A stretch of DNA of 13,942 nucleotides. Source: DATEUP01 sp041485285 (GTDB lineage: Archaea > Thermoplasmatota > DTKX01 > DATEUP01). The notes below the pieces were generated by a model, which ran no database searches, was not told the origin of the DNA, and saw only the letters and a program-made list of their open reading frames with translations. This document shows positions 13,889 to 13,942 of this stretch, piece after piece (within the stretch, counting starts at the first letter, position 1; every line of letters starts with the position of its first letter). Location: positions 1 through 13,942 of the forward strand of contig JBGPJF010000060.1 of the NCBI GenBank assembly GCA_041485285.1. The letters run 5' to 3'. Position numbers and translations under genes: made by a program.

Positions 13889-13942
13889 CGCGTCCCGGCA
13901 AGGAGGAGCTTCAGTTGTTCGGGGTCGGTAAACTCGCACCGC
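13876..13942 (-). CDS. C-terminal end of an unidentified gene (cut by right edge)
   Basis: The last 22 codons of a minus-strand frame are visible, ending in TGA at 13876-13878. They begin RCEFTDPEQLKLLLAG and end TRTVA. The amphipathic helix and mixed composition look like protein rather than a shadow frame, and the frame is open to the edge. The 11-nt gap to the convergent aminotransferase stop fits the tight packing elsewhere in the window. No function can be assigned from so little. Confidence 0.5.
   Translation of the reverse strand, partial: RCEFTDPEQLKLLLAGTRTVA

Noticed and set aside
12665..13939. Minus-strand open frame of 424 codons opposite the DegT aminotransferase
   Set aside because: The plus-strand enzyme keeps every catalytic landmark; the antisense product is Arg/His/Asp-rich without recognisable motifs.

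Overview
The window looks like chromosomal DNA from a high-GC archaeon, most plausibly a Thermoplasmatota-type euryarchaeote; the lineage is inference. Several starts have a short A/T-rich box 26-28 nt upstream, as expected for TATA/TBP promoters with leaderless or short-leader mRNAs (GTATAAGG at 1482-1490, CTTAAG at 4645-4650, CAAATAC at 11120-11126, CATAAA at 12736-12741). The surface proteins also have an archaeal style: a NosD-type beta-helix joined to PKD/Ig-like repeats with a C-terminal anchor, Thr-Asn-Gly-rich repeats, and a zinc-ribbon protein with C-terminal membrane helices. No rRNA, tRNA, CRISPR array, transposase or integrase was seen.

Layout. (1) 1-1344, minus strand: a single-domain response regulator followed by a membrane PAS-domain histidine kinase cut by the left edge. 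(2) 1540-4181, plus strand: a GTGA-overlapped pair. The first protein has a TNG-rich cytoplasmic tail, a membrane helix, two 'IDG.F.DW' beta-sandwich domains and a C-terminus resembling PEP-CTERM sorting signals. The second has a zinc ribbon, a long Pro/Ala linker and two membrane helices. (3) 4203-4620, minus: two small uncharacterised genes, possibly one gene split by a frameshift. (4) 4795-8970, minus: a 1391-residue cell-surface protein. (5) 9066-11020, minus: a TPR-like helical protein and an RmlD-like sugar-nucleotide reductase. (6) 11149-11923, plus: a nucleotidyltransferase overlapped by a small helical protein gene, with lower local GC than its surroundings; this is the most accessory-looking part. 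(7) 11931-13864: a two-helix membrane protein of unknown function and, divergent from it, a DegT/StrS sugar aminotransferase. (8) 13876 to the right edge, minus: the last codons of another gene.

How it fits together. The theme is the cell envelope. The giant surface protein has about 27 N-glycosylation sequons, and two nucleotide-sugar enzyme genes (RmlD-like, DegT) lie within a few kb, so a link to surface glycan synthesis is reasonable but unproven. The TNG/PEP-CTERM-like protein and its coupled zinc-ribbon partner look like an uncharacterised envelope module. The nucleotidyltransferase plus overlapping small gene has the form of a toxin-antitoxin-like module. None of these functional links can be proved from this window alone.
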